This document shows, in pieces, positions 42,424 to 50,756 of a DNA stretch of 64,000 nt; position 1 is the first letter of the stretch; the number at the start of each line of letters is the position of its first letter. The stretch comes from Halorubellus salinus (GTDB lineage Archaea > Halobacteriota > Halobacteria > Halobacteriales > Natrialbaceae). The stretch lies in NCBI RefSeq assembly GCF_020567525.1, contig NZ_JAJCVI010000007.1:124001-188000 (forward strand), given 5' to 3'. The notes under the pieces are model-generated. The model ran no database searches, was not told the origin of the DNA, and saw only the letters and a program-made list of their open reading frames with translations. The translations under genes and the position numbers were made by a program.

Positions 42424-42839
42424 ATGTCACTCGCTCGGCAACTCACTTTGGCTGTCGAGAACGTCGGTGGTATCGACCAGACGACCGTCGACATCCAGGA
42501 CGGGCGGTATTGGAGGGCGAGAACGCCACCAACCGCACGTCGTTCCTCCAGGCGATCGTGGCGGCGATAGGGACCGACCAGTACACGCTCAAGAGCAATG
42601 TCGACGCCGGTCGCGTCGGACCCACGATTTGTGATACCGCCGTCGCGCGCCGGTCCGAGCGCCGGAGCGGGACCGTCACCGCGCTCGAGGACGGCGACCT
42701 CGACGACCCCGAGCTCGCCGACCTCTTCGCTTTCCTCCTCGGCTACTTCGCGGACCACGCGGACTACCTCGTCGCCGCTCTACTCTCGGAGGGTGGCGTT
42801 GCCATCGAGGTCGAACGCGACACCATCCGAGAGAGATAG
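42424..42839 (+). pseudogene. archaeal SMC-related ATPase, frameshifted and truncated
   Basis: The first frame reads MSLARQLTLAVENVGGIDQT and then TVDIQDG, the start of haloarchaeal SMC/RAD50-related ATPases. At about 42506 the frame shifts: the expected link between DG and LEGEN is short by four or five bases, and the continuation LEGENATNRTSFLQAIVAAI, then GTDQYTLKSNVDAGRV, is in another frame. LDDPELADLFAFLL still matches, after which the sequence turns into an unrelated end and stops at 42839. A complete protein of this family has several hundred residues, so it is a clear pseudogene with both a frameshift and a large deletion. A start in the second frame at 42510 would skip the beginning. 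Confidence 0.75.
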
Positions 42840-43142
42840 GGCGTCGGGCGGTCGGTCGTTCGGTCGTCTGGCGGTGTTTCGCCAGTACTCTCTCATCGGT
42901 GACTGACGTGGGGGTCCGTCAGCAGGCAGCCCGGTAGAAGTGAAGTCTTCATATCATATTATCTTTTTCGTTAATTTTGGGTATTCAGGCGGGGCAGTGC
43001 CGGAGGCGTCATCTCACAGAATCTATTGTGAGTGACCAGATGTCGGGTGGGTGTAGGGCTTCAGGTCGGGCGACGACTGAAGTGTCGTGGATTCGGTGAG
43101 AGCGACGGAATATATGAGAGTCGGTGGATTGCTTGCCGGGAC
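42840..43142. other. intergenic stretch
   Basis: About 300 bases. It includes a small tandem pattern of CGGTCG/TTCGGTCG near 42849-42870 and an AT-rich patch (42950-42980). No gene is supported. Confidence 0.45.
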
Positions 43143-43658
43143 TCACTCGTCGAGGAGCGAGAATATCTCGGGGTCGGCGCGGAACTTGAGGACGTTCGTC
43201 ACGACCGAGTTCCGGAGGTTGTTGATGACGTTCCCGTGCTTCTTGTAGAAGTTGTGAATCCACTTCGACTCCTGTTCGCGGTCGCGGAACATCATGACGC
43301 TCTTCCACTGATACTCGCCGTCGGAGAGGAAGAACAGGAACGTGTGTCTGTCGTTCCGGATGTCCTCCATCGCGTCCCGCCATCCCTCCTCGAAGCCCTC
43401 CGGGTTGAACTGGTACTCGAAGAGCCCGAAGAAGAGATACTCCTCGTTGGGGATGATCGCCTCTGTGAAGACGTTCTCCTCGCGCATCTTCCGAATCGTC
43501 TCGCTGACGGTGACGTTCGACACGTCGATGGCGTGTTCCTCCTCGAGTCGTTCGGTGAGACGGCGAGACGACATCTGCGGGTCGTCGGCGAGCAGTTGCA
43601 AGATCGGGAGGTCCCGATCTTTGAAATCCCAGTCAGGGTTCGACCCTTTCTCTGGCAT
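43143..43658 (-). CDS. winged-helix (Lrp-like) regulator
   Basis: A 171-residue regulator. Residues 12-65 are a helix-turn-helix of the Lrp/AsnC-like kind (DLPILQLLADDPQMSSRRLT, NVTVSETIRKMREE). The rest is an alpha/beta domain with many aromatic residues (YLFFGLFEYQFNPEGF, HTFLFFLSDGEYQW), probably a ligand-binding or dimer domain. It is divergent from the zinc alcohol dehydrogenase gene 105 bases away, so it likely controls that gene and perhaps the whole catabolic region. The ligand is unknown. Confidence 0.83.
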   Translation of the reverse strand: MPEKGSNPDWDFKDRDLPILQLLADDPQMSSRRLTERLEEEHAIDVSNVTVSETIRKMREENVFTEAIIPNEEYLFFGLFEYQFNPEGFEEGWRDAMEDIRNDRHTFLFFLSDGEYQWKSVMMFRDREQESKWIHNFYKKHGNVINNLRNSVVTNVLKFRADPEIFSLLDE

Positions 43659-43763
43659 GGTATAGTCTACACTCGCCTCGCAGTGAGTTCAATGTTCCCC
43701 AAGACCCCCGCGTGACTCCCGGTTTCCGGACGATTCAATAGATCGTGCGTCGTGACCACTAGC

Positions 43764-44849
43764 ATGCGTGCCGCAGTTTACCATGGGCGTGGTGACGTCC
43801 GAATCGAAGACCGGGCCGAACAGGCACTCGAACCGGATGCGGTCCGAATCGACGTGGCCACGTGCGGGCTCTGCGGGTCCGACGTCCACGAGTACGCCGC
43901 CGGGCCGCTCGCGATACCGGAGGAGCACGAGCACGCCCTCACGGGCGAGACCCGGCCTGTGACGCTCGGCCACGAGTTCAGCGGCACCGTCAGCGAGATC
44001 GGTGCGGACGTCGACACCGTCGCGGAGGGTGACCGAGTCACGGTCAACCCAGCCATCTGGTGCGGGGACTGCCGGTACTGCCAGGAGGGTACCTATCATC
44101 GCTGTCGATACGGTGGGTCTATCGGGCTCTCCGGAGGCGGCGGTGGGCTCGCCGAGAACGTCGTCGTGCCCGCGACGCAGGTCGTCCCGTTGCACGACGA
44201 CGTGTCGCTCGAACAGGGGGCGCTGGTCGAGCCGTACAGCGTTGCGCTCCACGCTATCCGTCGGTCGAACGTCCGCGCGGGTAGCACCGTCGCCGTCTTC
44301 GGCGCCGGCCCCATCGGGCTCTGCGTCACCGAGCTCGCCGCGGTCGCCGGTGCGACGGACGTCTTCGTGAGCGAGCCCCGGGCGGCGCGACGCGAGGTCG
44401 CCCGCGAGATGGGGGCGACCGAGGTCGTCGACCCGGCGGAAACGAACCCCATCAAGCACATCTCGGCCGCCGCCGACGGTGGCGTGGAGGTCGCGTTCGA
44501 GGTCGCTGGCGTGGAACAGACCGTCATGCAATCGATCAGGAGCACGCTCAAGGGCGGGCAGGTGGTCCTGATCAGCGTCTTCGAGGACGAGATCGCCGTG
44601 CAGCCGAACTACGTCATGATGGCCGAGCGAACCATCACCGGCTCCATCGCGTACGAGACCGGGCCACGCGCCGCAAGCGGCGAGTTCGGACGCGTCGTCG
44701 AACTGCTCGCCGACGGCACCCTCGACCCATCGCCGCTCGTCTCGAACACCATCCCGCTCGCGGACGTCGTCGAGCACGGCTTCGAGCGACTGGTCGACCC
44801 TGAGAGCGAGGACACCAAGATCCTCGTGTCGCTGAGCGACGGCGCCTGA
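43764..44849 (+). CDS. zinc-dependent alcohol dehydrogenase, butanediol-dehydrogenase type
   Basis: A 361-residue medium-chain dehydrogenase. The catalytic zinc site is Cys37 (CGSD), His70 and Glu71 (GHEFSG). The structural zinc site is Cys100, Cys103, Cys106 and Cys114. The NAD(P) fold has VAVFGAGPIG. A loop between the first Cys and GHE (about 45-67) with many His and Glu residues is typical of (R,R)-2,3-butanediol dehydrogenases. It oxidises a secondary alcohol or diol to a ketone. I choose ATG 43764, since TTCAATAG (43733-43740) gives a leaderless start; a GTG 12 bases earlier is possible. It is divergent from the Lrp-like regulator. Confidence 0.9.
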   Translation: MRAAVYHGRGDVRIEDRAEQALEPDAVRIDVATCGLCGSDVHEYAAGPLAIPEEHEHALTGETRPVTLGHEFSGTVSEIGADVDTVAEGDRVTVNPAIWCGDCRYCQEGTYHRCRYGGSIGLSGGGGGLAENVVVPATQVVPLHDDVSLEQGALVEPYSVALHAIRRSNVRAGSTVAVFGAGPIGLCVTELAAVAGATDVFVSEPRAARREVAREMGATEVVDPAETNPIKHISAAADGGVEVAFEVAGVEQTVMQSIRSTLKGGQVVLISVFEDEIAVQPNYVMMAERTITGSIAYETGPRAASGEFGRVVELLADGTLDPSPLVSNTIPLADVVEHGFERLVDPESEDTKILVSLSDGA

Positions 44850-44876
44850 GCCAGTGGCGGTGACGGGGGTCGCGCT

Positions 44877-45423
44877 TCAGAGCACGAACGGCGCGTCGTC
44901 GGAGACACGATGGAACCCGGCCTTCGGGAACGAGTGATGTGGGCCGTCGAACGCGAACTCCAGTTCCGCTTAGGCGCGTTCGAGGACGTCGAGGAGGTCG
45001 AACTCGACGTCGAGCCAGCCGGCGCCGACGCCGAGTTCGAGTCGGTCGCCCGAGAGCGTCTGCAGGGTCAACACGAGCTTCGCGAGTTCGACCGGATGCC
45101 GATAGGCGGGAACGAGGACGTTCGGGGAGATGGTTAGGGTCTCGGTGCGGCCCGCGATGAGCGAGAGGAGTGTGAACAGTTCGTAACAGGAGTGCGAGCT
45201 GGTGAACGGTGACTCGTGGGAGCCGGTGTAGGGATATATCTCCTCGATGCTGCCGGGGGAACGCGATGTGTTCGCCGACCATGACGGCGTCGAAGCCGAC
45301 AGCCTCGGCGGTCTGTGCGAACGTCGTGAACGCGTCTCCGGGGGCCGTCGGGCCGTCGCCTGGTGGCGCTGCTGCGCCGTGACTCCAGGTGACAGCGCTG
45401 AACTCGATATCGGGTGGACTCAT
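44877..45423 (-). pseudogene. LLM-class (F420-dependent) oxidoreductase, broken
   Basis: It starts at 45423 as MSPPDIEFSAVTWSHG and continues FGD/VGEHIAFP-like sequence of the luciferase-like F420 oxidoreductases. In the C-run at 45255-45259 one extra base shifts the frame. The second frame continues EIYPYTGSHESPF, LVPAYRHPVELAKLVLTL, LELGVGAGWLDVEF, typical of the family. It then lacks about the last half, passes a stop near 44973 and ends with GPHHSFPKAGFHRV before another stop. The combination of frameshift, internal loss and stop shows a dead gene. The frameshift alone could be a sequencing error, but the deletion could not. Confidence 0.75.
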
Positions 45424-45502
45424 ACGCACCACTATGAGATACGCTAGCAAGCATCTTATACATGTACTGAGCGACGTGATAGGTCCGAACCGCGGAGGCC
45501 GA

Positions 45503-46255
45503 TTACCCCCCGAGGTAGACTTCCCGGATGTAGTCGTCGCCACGCATCGTCGCCGGGGTGCCCTCCCGTCTGATCTCGCCGTTCTCGAGGAGGTAGATGC
45601 GGTCGGCGTGGTTCATCGCGAACGTCACGTTCTGCTCGCACAGCAGGATGGAGACGCCGCGGTCCCGTATCTCGTCGAGCGCGTCGCTGATGTCGTCGAG
45701 GATGACGGGCGCGAGGCCGAGCGTCGGTTCGTCGAGCAAGAGGAGGTCGGGGTCGCTCATGAGCGCCCGACCGATGGCGAGCATCTGTTGTTCGCCACCG
45801 CTCATCGTCTCCGCGTCCTGCTGTCGGCGTTCACGCAACCGCGGGAACAGGTCGTAGACGTACTCGAGGCGCTCTTGGGCCCCGGAGCGAACGCGGTACG
45901 CACCCAGTTCGAGGTTGTCCGCCACGGACATGTACGGGAACAGGTCGCGCGTCTCCGTGCAGAGCACGAGCCCCTCCGCGACCAGTTCCTCGCTGGCGTG
46001 GGTCGCGACCTCCGCCCCGCGATACGTGACGTTCCCGTCGTACGGGACGAAGCCGGCGACGGCCTCGGCGAGACTCGACTTCCCGGCGCCGTTCGGGCCG
46101 ATGACGGAGACGATCTCGCCCTCGTCGACGTGGAGGTCGATGCCGTCGAGCGCCTTCACGCGCCCGTAGCTCACGCGCATCTCGCTGATGGCCAGGACGG
46201 GCTCGACGCGGCCCTCGGCATCGGCGCGCTCGGTGGACGTCGTGTCGGCGCTCAT
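45503..46255 (-). CDS. livF: branched-chain amino-acid-type ABC transporter ATPase
   Basis: A 250-residue LivF-type ATPase. Walker A is GPNGAGKSS (about 53-61), the signature is MSGGEQQMLAIGRA, Walker B is LLLLDEPTLGLAP, and the switch His is replaced by Gln in CEQN, as is normal for LivF. The N-terminal 20 residues are an acidic tail. It overlaps livG by four bases (ATGA) and is last in the operon K-H-M-G-F. Liv transporters here may carry branched-chain amino acids, but in catabolic clusters the same family imports amides, urea, short carboxylates or aromatic acids, and that is likely here. Confidence 0.93.
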   Translation of the reverse strand: MSADTTSTERADAEGRVEPVLAISEMRVSYGRVKALDGIDLHVDEGEIVSVIGPNGAGKSSLAEAVAGFVPYDGNVTYRGAEVATHASEELVAEGLVLCTETRDLFPYMSVADNLELGAYRVRSGAQERLEYVYDLFPRLRERRQQDAETMSGGEQQMLAIGRALMSDPDLLLLDEPTLGLAPVILDDISDALDEIRDRGVSILLCEQNVTFAMNHADRIYLLENGEIRREGTPATMRGDDYIREVYLGG

Positions 46256-47031
46256 GAGCTGTCCCTCCCCAGGTACGCCTCCTGGACCTCCGGGTTCTGC
46301 TTGACGGCCGCTGGCGTGCCCTCGGCGACGAGCGCTCCGAAGTTGATCACGACGGCTCGGTCTATCAGCGAGAACAGACCGCGCATGTTGTGGTCGACGA
46401 CGACGAGCGTCATGCCTTCCGCGCGGAGTTCGGTGAGGAGTTCCGAGACCGTCTCAACCTCTCGATTCGAGAGGCCTGCGAACGGCTCGTCGATGAGCAG
46501 CAGTCGCGGGTTCGACGCGAGCGCCCGCCCCAGTTCGAGCCGGAGCAACCCTGCGTGGGGAAGTTCGTCTGGGAGCCGGTGAAGGTCCTCGCCGAGACCG
46601 ACGCGCTCGCATATCCGGGCGGCCTCGGCGGTCGTTCGCCCACGAAGGCCCTCGAGCGTGAGCACGGAGTCGTCCATGAGCGCGAGTTCGACGTTCTCGA
46701 TGACCGGGCGGTCACCGAGCGGCCGGAAGTTCTGGAACGTCCTGGCGAGCCCGCGTTTGACGACCTGGTACGGCCGTTTGCCGGTGATGTCCTCGCCGTC
46801 GAACGTGATGGTGCCGCTCGTCGGCTTGTGGACGCCCGTGACGCAGTTGAACACCGTGGACTTCCCCGCGCCGTTCGGCCCGATGAACCCCAGTATCTCG
46901 TTGTCCCGGACCGAGAACGAGAGGTCGTCCACGGCAGTGAGCCCCCCGAATCGCTTCGTGAGTCCCTGAATATCGAGGATGGTCGCTGCGTCGTCGTCGG
47001 TCGCCGACGCGGCCCCCGATGCGGCAGTCAT
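46252..47031 (-). CDS. livG: branched-chain amino-acid-type ABC transporter ATPase
   Basis: A 259-residue LivG-type ATPase. Walker A is GPNGAGKST, and a long insert before the signature reads VVKRGLARTFQNFRPLGDRP, typical of LivG. The usual LSGG is replaced by LPHAGLLRLELGRAL, so the signature motif is degenerate (the canonical form is LSYGQQRRLEIARAL). Walker B is LLLIDEPFAGL, and the switch His is in VDHNM. The start overlaps livM by ATGA. It forms a heterodimer with LivF, whose signature is intact, so the transporter may have only one fully active site. Confidence 0.92.
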   Translation of the reverse strand: MTAASGAASATDDDAATILDIQGLTKRFGGLTAVDDLSFSVRDNEILGFIGPNGAGKSTVFNCVTGVHKPTSGTITFDGEDITGKRPYQVVKRGLARTFQNFRPLGDRPVIENVELALMDDSVLTLEGLRGRTTAEAARICERVGLGEDLHRLPDELPHAGLLRLELGRALASNPRLLLIDEPFAGLSNREVETVSELLTELRAEGMTLVVVDHNMRGLFSLIDRAVVINFGALVAEGTPAAVKQNPEVQEAYLGRDSS

Positions 47032-48296
47032 CGCGGCTCACCGTCCTCAGGTCGTCGCTCCCGGACGCGCTCCGGGTCGTCGTTGGCGGATCGGGGCTCG
47101 GAGTTGGTATCGTCACCATCTTCGTTCGCGAAGCTTCGCCGATAGCGGTCGACGATGCGCTCGAGCGGCCGGCCGCCGCCGTCGGCCATGACGCGGTCGG
47201 GTTCCTCGCCACGGGCCGTCGACACGAGGCGTTCGATGCCCCCGAGGATGCCACCGGGAAGGAAGTAGATGATGGCGAGGATGACGAGCGAGAAGATGAC
47301 GAGGTCCACGTCCCCGAACTCGATGCCGAGAAGGGGTATCTCGGTCGTGATATCGCTGAGCCAGTCTCGAACCATGTAGAAGAGGACGCCGCCCAGCGCG
47401 GCCCCCGATATCGTGCCGATGCCGCCGAAGATGGTGGCAAGCAACACGTTGATGCTGACGGTGACCGCGAGGAGTTGCGTCGGGTTCGGGCTGCCGGCTG
47501 GCGTGTGCACGAACATCGCAGCGGCGAACCCGCCGACGCCGGCGCTCAGGACGAACGCGAATATTTTGAACTTCGCGGGGTTGATGCCGACCGACCCGAC
47601 CGCGTCCTCGCTCTCGCGGATGGCGGTGAATATCTTCCCGGTGTTCGACCGCGTGACGAGGTACAGGAGCACGAACAGGACCGCGAGCACGGCGAGTGCG
47701 AGGTAGTAGTTCGCGGCGATGGTCGTGAGCTGGGTCTCCGCGCTGACGAGGTAGTCCGGACTGGACAGGCCGAGTTCGCCGCCGAAGACGTCCTTGTAGA
47801 CGATGAAGAAGTCGAGGAGTGCGGTCGGCAGGAGGAACGTGATGATGGCGAAGTACGGGCCTTTCAGTCGGAGTGCCGGCGCACCGATGACGAGCCCGCC
47901 GACCATGGCGGCGAGCGTGCCGACGGCGATGCTCACGGCCGGAGAGGTGCCGACCTCGAGCGTCATGAGGGCGGCGCCGTACCCGCCGATGCCGAACAGG
48001 AAGCTGTGCCCGAAGCTCAGTTCGCCCGTGTAGCCGGAGACGACGTCCCAGCTCATCGCGAACATCGCGAAGTAGAACGCGGCGGTGAGCTTCAGCATGA
48101 GGATGGGTTCGGCCTCGAACGGGAGGAGTGCGAGCGCGACGAACGCCACGACGGCGATGACGTGCCGGAGGGAGATGGACTCTCTCGCGAACTGGAGTCG
48201 CTCTCGTATGCCAGTCATCGGCTGCTCGGGCGTGTCAGGCGCCTGTTCGGGCGCCTCGGTGGGCGTGTCGGACGCATCGGTTGGTTGGTCGGGCAT
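47028..48296 (-). CDS. livM: branched-chain amino-acid-type ABC transporter permease
   Basis: A 422-residue LivM-type permease with about nine or ten helices (45-365). The coupling segment reads AIRESEDAVGSVGINPAKFKIF. It has an acidic Pro/Thr-rich N-terminal tail of about 28 residues and a polar C-terminal tail of about 55 residues, both longer than in bacterial relatives. It follows livH after one base and overlaps livG by ATGA. Confidence 0.93.
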   Translation of the reverse strand: MPDQPTDASDTPTEAPEQAPDTPEQPMTGIRERLQFARESISLRHVIAVVAFVALALLPFEAEPILMLKLTAAFYFAMFAMSWDVVSGYTGELSFGHSFLFGIGGYGAALMTLEVGTSPAVSIAVGTLAAMVGGLVIGAPALRLKGPYFAIITFLLPTALLDFFIVYKDVFGGELGLSSPDYLVSAETQLTTIAANYYLALAVLAVLFVLLYLVTRSNTGKIFTAIRESEDAVGSVGINPAKFKIFAFVLSAGVGGFAAAMFVHTPAGSPNPTQLLAVTVSINVLLATIFGGIGTISGAALGGVLFYMVRDWLSDITTEIPLLGIEFGDVDLVIFSLVILAIIYFLPGGILGGIERLVSTARGEEPDRVMADGGGRPLERIVDRYRRSFANEDGDDTNSEPRSANDDPERVRERRPEDGEPR

Positions 48297-48297
48297 G

Positions 48298-49161
48298 TCA
48301 GGCTGCCACCTCCCGACCGAGCAGCCCCTCCGGGCGGACGAGCAGGATGAGGATGAGTGCGATGATGGGGACGGTCCTGGCGAGCGTCGGCTCCCAGTAG
48401 GAGAGGATGAACACGTTCAGGAACCCGAAGATGTTCGCGGCGATGAGCGTACCGCGTATCGACCCCATGCCGCCGAGGACGACGATGGGGAACGCGATGA
48501 CGAGCGAGTTCAGCCCCATGTCCCAGCTCGCGGTCCGGATGGACCCGAAGAACAGCCCGGCGATGCCCGCGAGTGCGCCCGCTGCGAACCACGTGTAGAG
48601 TTGGACGCGGCTCTTGTCGATGCCGACGAGCGCGGAGCCGCGTTCGCTCATGCTCGTCGCGATGACCGCCTTCCCCTGTTTCGTCCGGTCGAACACGACG
48701 AAGAGCACGGCGACGAGCGCCCACGCGGTGAAGAACGCGATGATTCGGTTCACGGTCAGCGTCGCACCGCCGAATCGGACGACGCCGGGGAACAGCGCCG
48801 GCACCGAACGCGACTGGAGGCCGATGAGTTCCCGGATGAGGTACTCGCTGATGAGTTCGATGAGCAACGTGACCGTCATCACCGTCATCGGCCGGTTCTC
48901 TATCGCCTGGACCATGCCCTTGTAGAGGACGACGCTGAACACGGCGGGGACGAGGATCGAGAGGATGGCGGCGATCCAGATGCTCAGTCCGAGGACCGTC
49001 GCGACGTACCACGCGGTGAACGCTCCGAGGGTGACGTTCACGCCGTGTGCGAGGTTGAACACGCCGGCGACGCTGAAGATGAGTGTGAGTCCCAGTGCGA
49101 CGAGCGCGAAGATGGCGCTCAAGACGAGTGCGTTGATCACGACCGATAGTAGGCTTACCAT
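48298..49161 (-). CDS. livH: branched-chain amino-acid-type ABC transporter permease
   Basis: A 287-residue LivH-type permease with eight helices. The first segment, SAIFALVALGLTLIFSVAGV then FNLAHG, is the family hallmark. The coupling loop has RTKQGKAVIATSMSERGSAL. The stop is one base before the livM start, so both are translated together. It is the partner channel of LivM. Confidence 0.93.
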   Translation of the reverse strand: MVSLLSVVINALVLSAIFALVALGLTLIFSVAGVFNLAHGVNVTLGAFTAWYVATVLGLSIWIAAILSILVPAVFSVVLYKGMVQAIENRPMTVMTVTLLIELISEYLIRELIGLQSRSVPALFPGVVRFGGATLTVNRIIAFFTAWALVAVLFVVFDRTKQGKAVIATSMSERGSALVGIDKSRVQLYTWFAAGALAGIAGLFFGSIRTASWDMGLNSLVIAFPIVVLGGMGSIRGTLIAANIFGFLNVFILSYWEPTLARTVPIIALILILLVRPEGLLGREVAA

Positions 49162-49214
49162 GGTGCGTTGAGTTGAGGGGAGTGATTGCTAGAGTGCCTG
49201 GTGCTGCGAACGGC

Positions 49215-50639
49215 CTACAGCCACGACGGGGGCTGGTACTCGCCCGTCGAGAACTCGTCGGGCCACAGCGCCCGTTGTGCCCCGTTGCCGTTCTCCTCCT
49301 GCCACTGGAAGAACTGCCAGAAGATGTGGTCCTTGTCCTGGATCGCATCGTGGACGGACTCGTGGCCTTGCTCGTAGAACTCGAGGGTGCCGAGGAGCGA
49401 TTTGCCGCTGTAGTCTTCGAGCTGGGTGACGAGTTCGTCGGAGTCGACCGTTCCGGCAGCCTCCGCGGCTTCGGCGTACGCCATCGCCGCCATGTACCCG
49501 TAGTAGCCGGTGAGGAGCGGGTAGTGGTCGTACTGCTCGCGGAACGATTCCTGGAACGGGACGGTGAGGTCGGTGACCTCGACGCCGGGGACGGTGGCGG
49601 TGGGTGGGACGAAGTACTGGCAGTTCCCGTTCACGTCGTTCCAGTAGGACGACCGCTGCGCGGCGCTGACGACGCCACAGAGCTGGAACGGCCGCTCCTG
49701 GTTGTGCCATTGCGTGACCGCGGGCGTTCCGCCGACGGCCATGACGCCGTAGAGCATGTCGACGTCGTTGGATTCGGCCTGGTCGAAGAGCGTGCTGAAG
49801 TCCTCGGTGTCGGCGGGGTACCGCGTGCTCATGACCTGTTCGGCGCCGATGTTCGGGAACTGTTCGTCGAAGTACTCCTGTTGTTGTTCGTTGTACGCGA
49901 AGTCCTCGTAGATGACGCCGATGCGTTCCCAGCCGTGCTGCTCCCAGTTGTCCCTGATGAACGTGAACCGGTTGCGGGCGGACGTGTAGGAGTTCTCCGC
50001 GACGCGGAACCAGTACTTGTACGTGTCGTAGTCATCGGCGATGAGTCCGTTGGGTTGGACGCTCGCGCCGCCACTGCAGATGTGGAGGGTCTGGGAGTCC
50101 CGCATGCCCTCCATGATGACGTTGATGACGCCGCCGAGCCAGCCACCCATCGTCACGTCGACCTCTTCCTGGAGCGTCAGTTCGGTGTACGCCTGCTGGG
50201 CGACGCCGGGGTCGTTCTGGCTGTCGCGGACGTCGAGTTGGACTTCGCGTCCGAGGATGCCGCCGTTCTCGTTCAGTTCGTCGACGGCCATCTGCGTGCC
50301 GAACTCGAGGTCTTCGCCGATGGTCGAGCCGAGCGGTGCGAGCGCGCCAATCTTGATCGGGTCGCTGCTGCCGCCATCGCCATCGCCGCCGTCGCCATCG
50401 CCGCCGTCGCCGCCGTCACCACCGTCGCCACCGTCGCCACCGTCGCCGTCGCCGTTCTCGCCGACGATATCGGAGAGACAGCCGGCGAGGCCGAGCGTCC
50501 CGACGGCGCCGGCCGCTGCCAGATACTTCCGTCGGGAGGAGTTGTCGCTCGCCCCGCCGGCCGCGGTGTTCGTCGCTCTCGACCGGCCCTCTGGTCGGTC
50601 CACAGACTCGCTGGACGAGGATGGCTCCTCTACCGTCAT
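49215..50639 (-). CDS. livK: ABC transporter substrate-binding lipoprotein
   Basis: A 474-residue binding protein. A polar N-terminus (about 35 residues) is followed by the Tat signal SSRRKYLAAAGAVGTLGLAGC with a lipobox ending at about residue 54. Then comes a linker of repeated Gly-Asp units, then the binding domain of the Leu/Ile/Val-binding type (DPIKIGALAPLGSTIGED to the end). The long linker is unusual and extends the protein from the membrane. The ATG at 50639 has a TATA-like TTTATCT on the minus strand (about 50678-50672). It is the first gene of the operon, with 53 bases to livH. Confidence 0.92.
   Translation of the reverse strand: MTVEEPSSSSESVDRPEGRSRATNTAAGGASDNSSRRKYLAAAGAVGTLGLAGCLSDIVGENGDGDGGDGGDGGDGGDGGDGDGGDGDGGSSDPIKIGALAPLGSTIGEDLEFGTQMAVDELNENGGILGREVQLDVRDSQNDPGVAQQAYTELTLQEEVDVTMGGWLGGVINVIMEGMRDSQTLHICSGGASVQPNGLIADDYDTYKYWFRVAENSYTSARNRFTFIRDNWEQHGWERIGVIYEDFAYNEQQQEYFDEQFPNIGAEQVMSTRYPADTEDFSTLFDQAESNDVDMLYGVMAVGGTPAVTQWHNQERPFQLCGVVSAAQRSSYWNDVNGNCQYFVPPTATVPGVEVTDLTVPFQESFREQYDHYPLLTGYYGYMAAMAYAEAAEAAGTVDSDELVTQLEDYSGKSLLGTLEFYEQGHESVHDAIQDKDHIFWQFFQWQEENGNGAQRALWPDEFSTGEYQPPSWL
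50371..50452 (-). repeat. triplet-repeat DNA encoding a Gly-Asp linker
   Basis: About 80 bases of GCC, GTC and ATC triplets (plus strand) inside the livK gene, read as repeated Gly, Gly-Gly and Asp. The repeated DNA could slip and change linker length between strains. Haloarchaeal lipoproteins often have such linkers after the lipid-bearing Cys. Confidence 0.7.
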
Positions 50640-50756
50640 GATTATACGTTCGGTAGTGATTCTCACGCACAGATAAAGGTATCTTCTACGCGCTGTCATA
50701 ACCGGGACTCAGGAGCGTACTAGCGGTTTCTTGGTCCAAGCCATCGTGGTCACCGC

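Noticed and set aside
43752-43763. GTG start for the zinc alcohol dehydrogenase
   Set aside because: An ATG four codons later stands at the expected distance from the TATA-like TTCAATAG and begins the usual MRAAV sequence of the family.
50371-50452. Short repeats that might suggest a CRISPR array
   Set aside because: They are triplets coding for a Gly-Asp linker in a lipoprotein. There are no spacers or long direct repeats.
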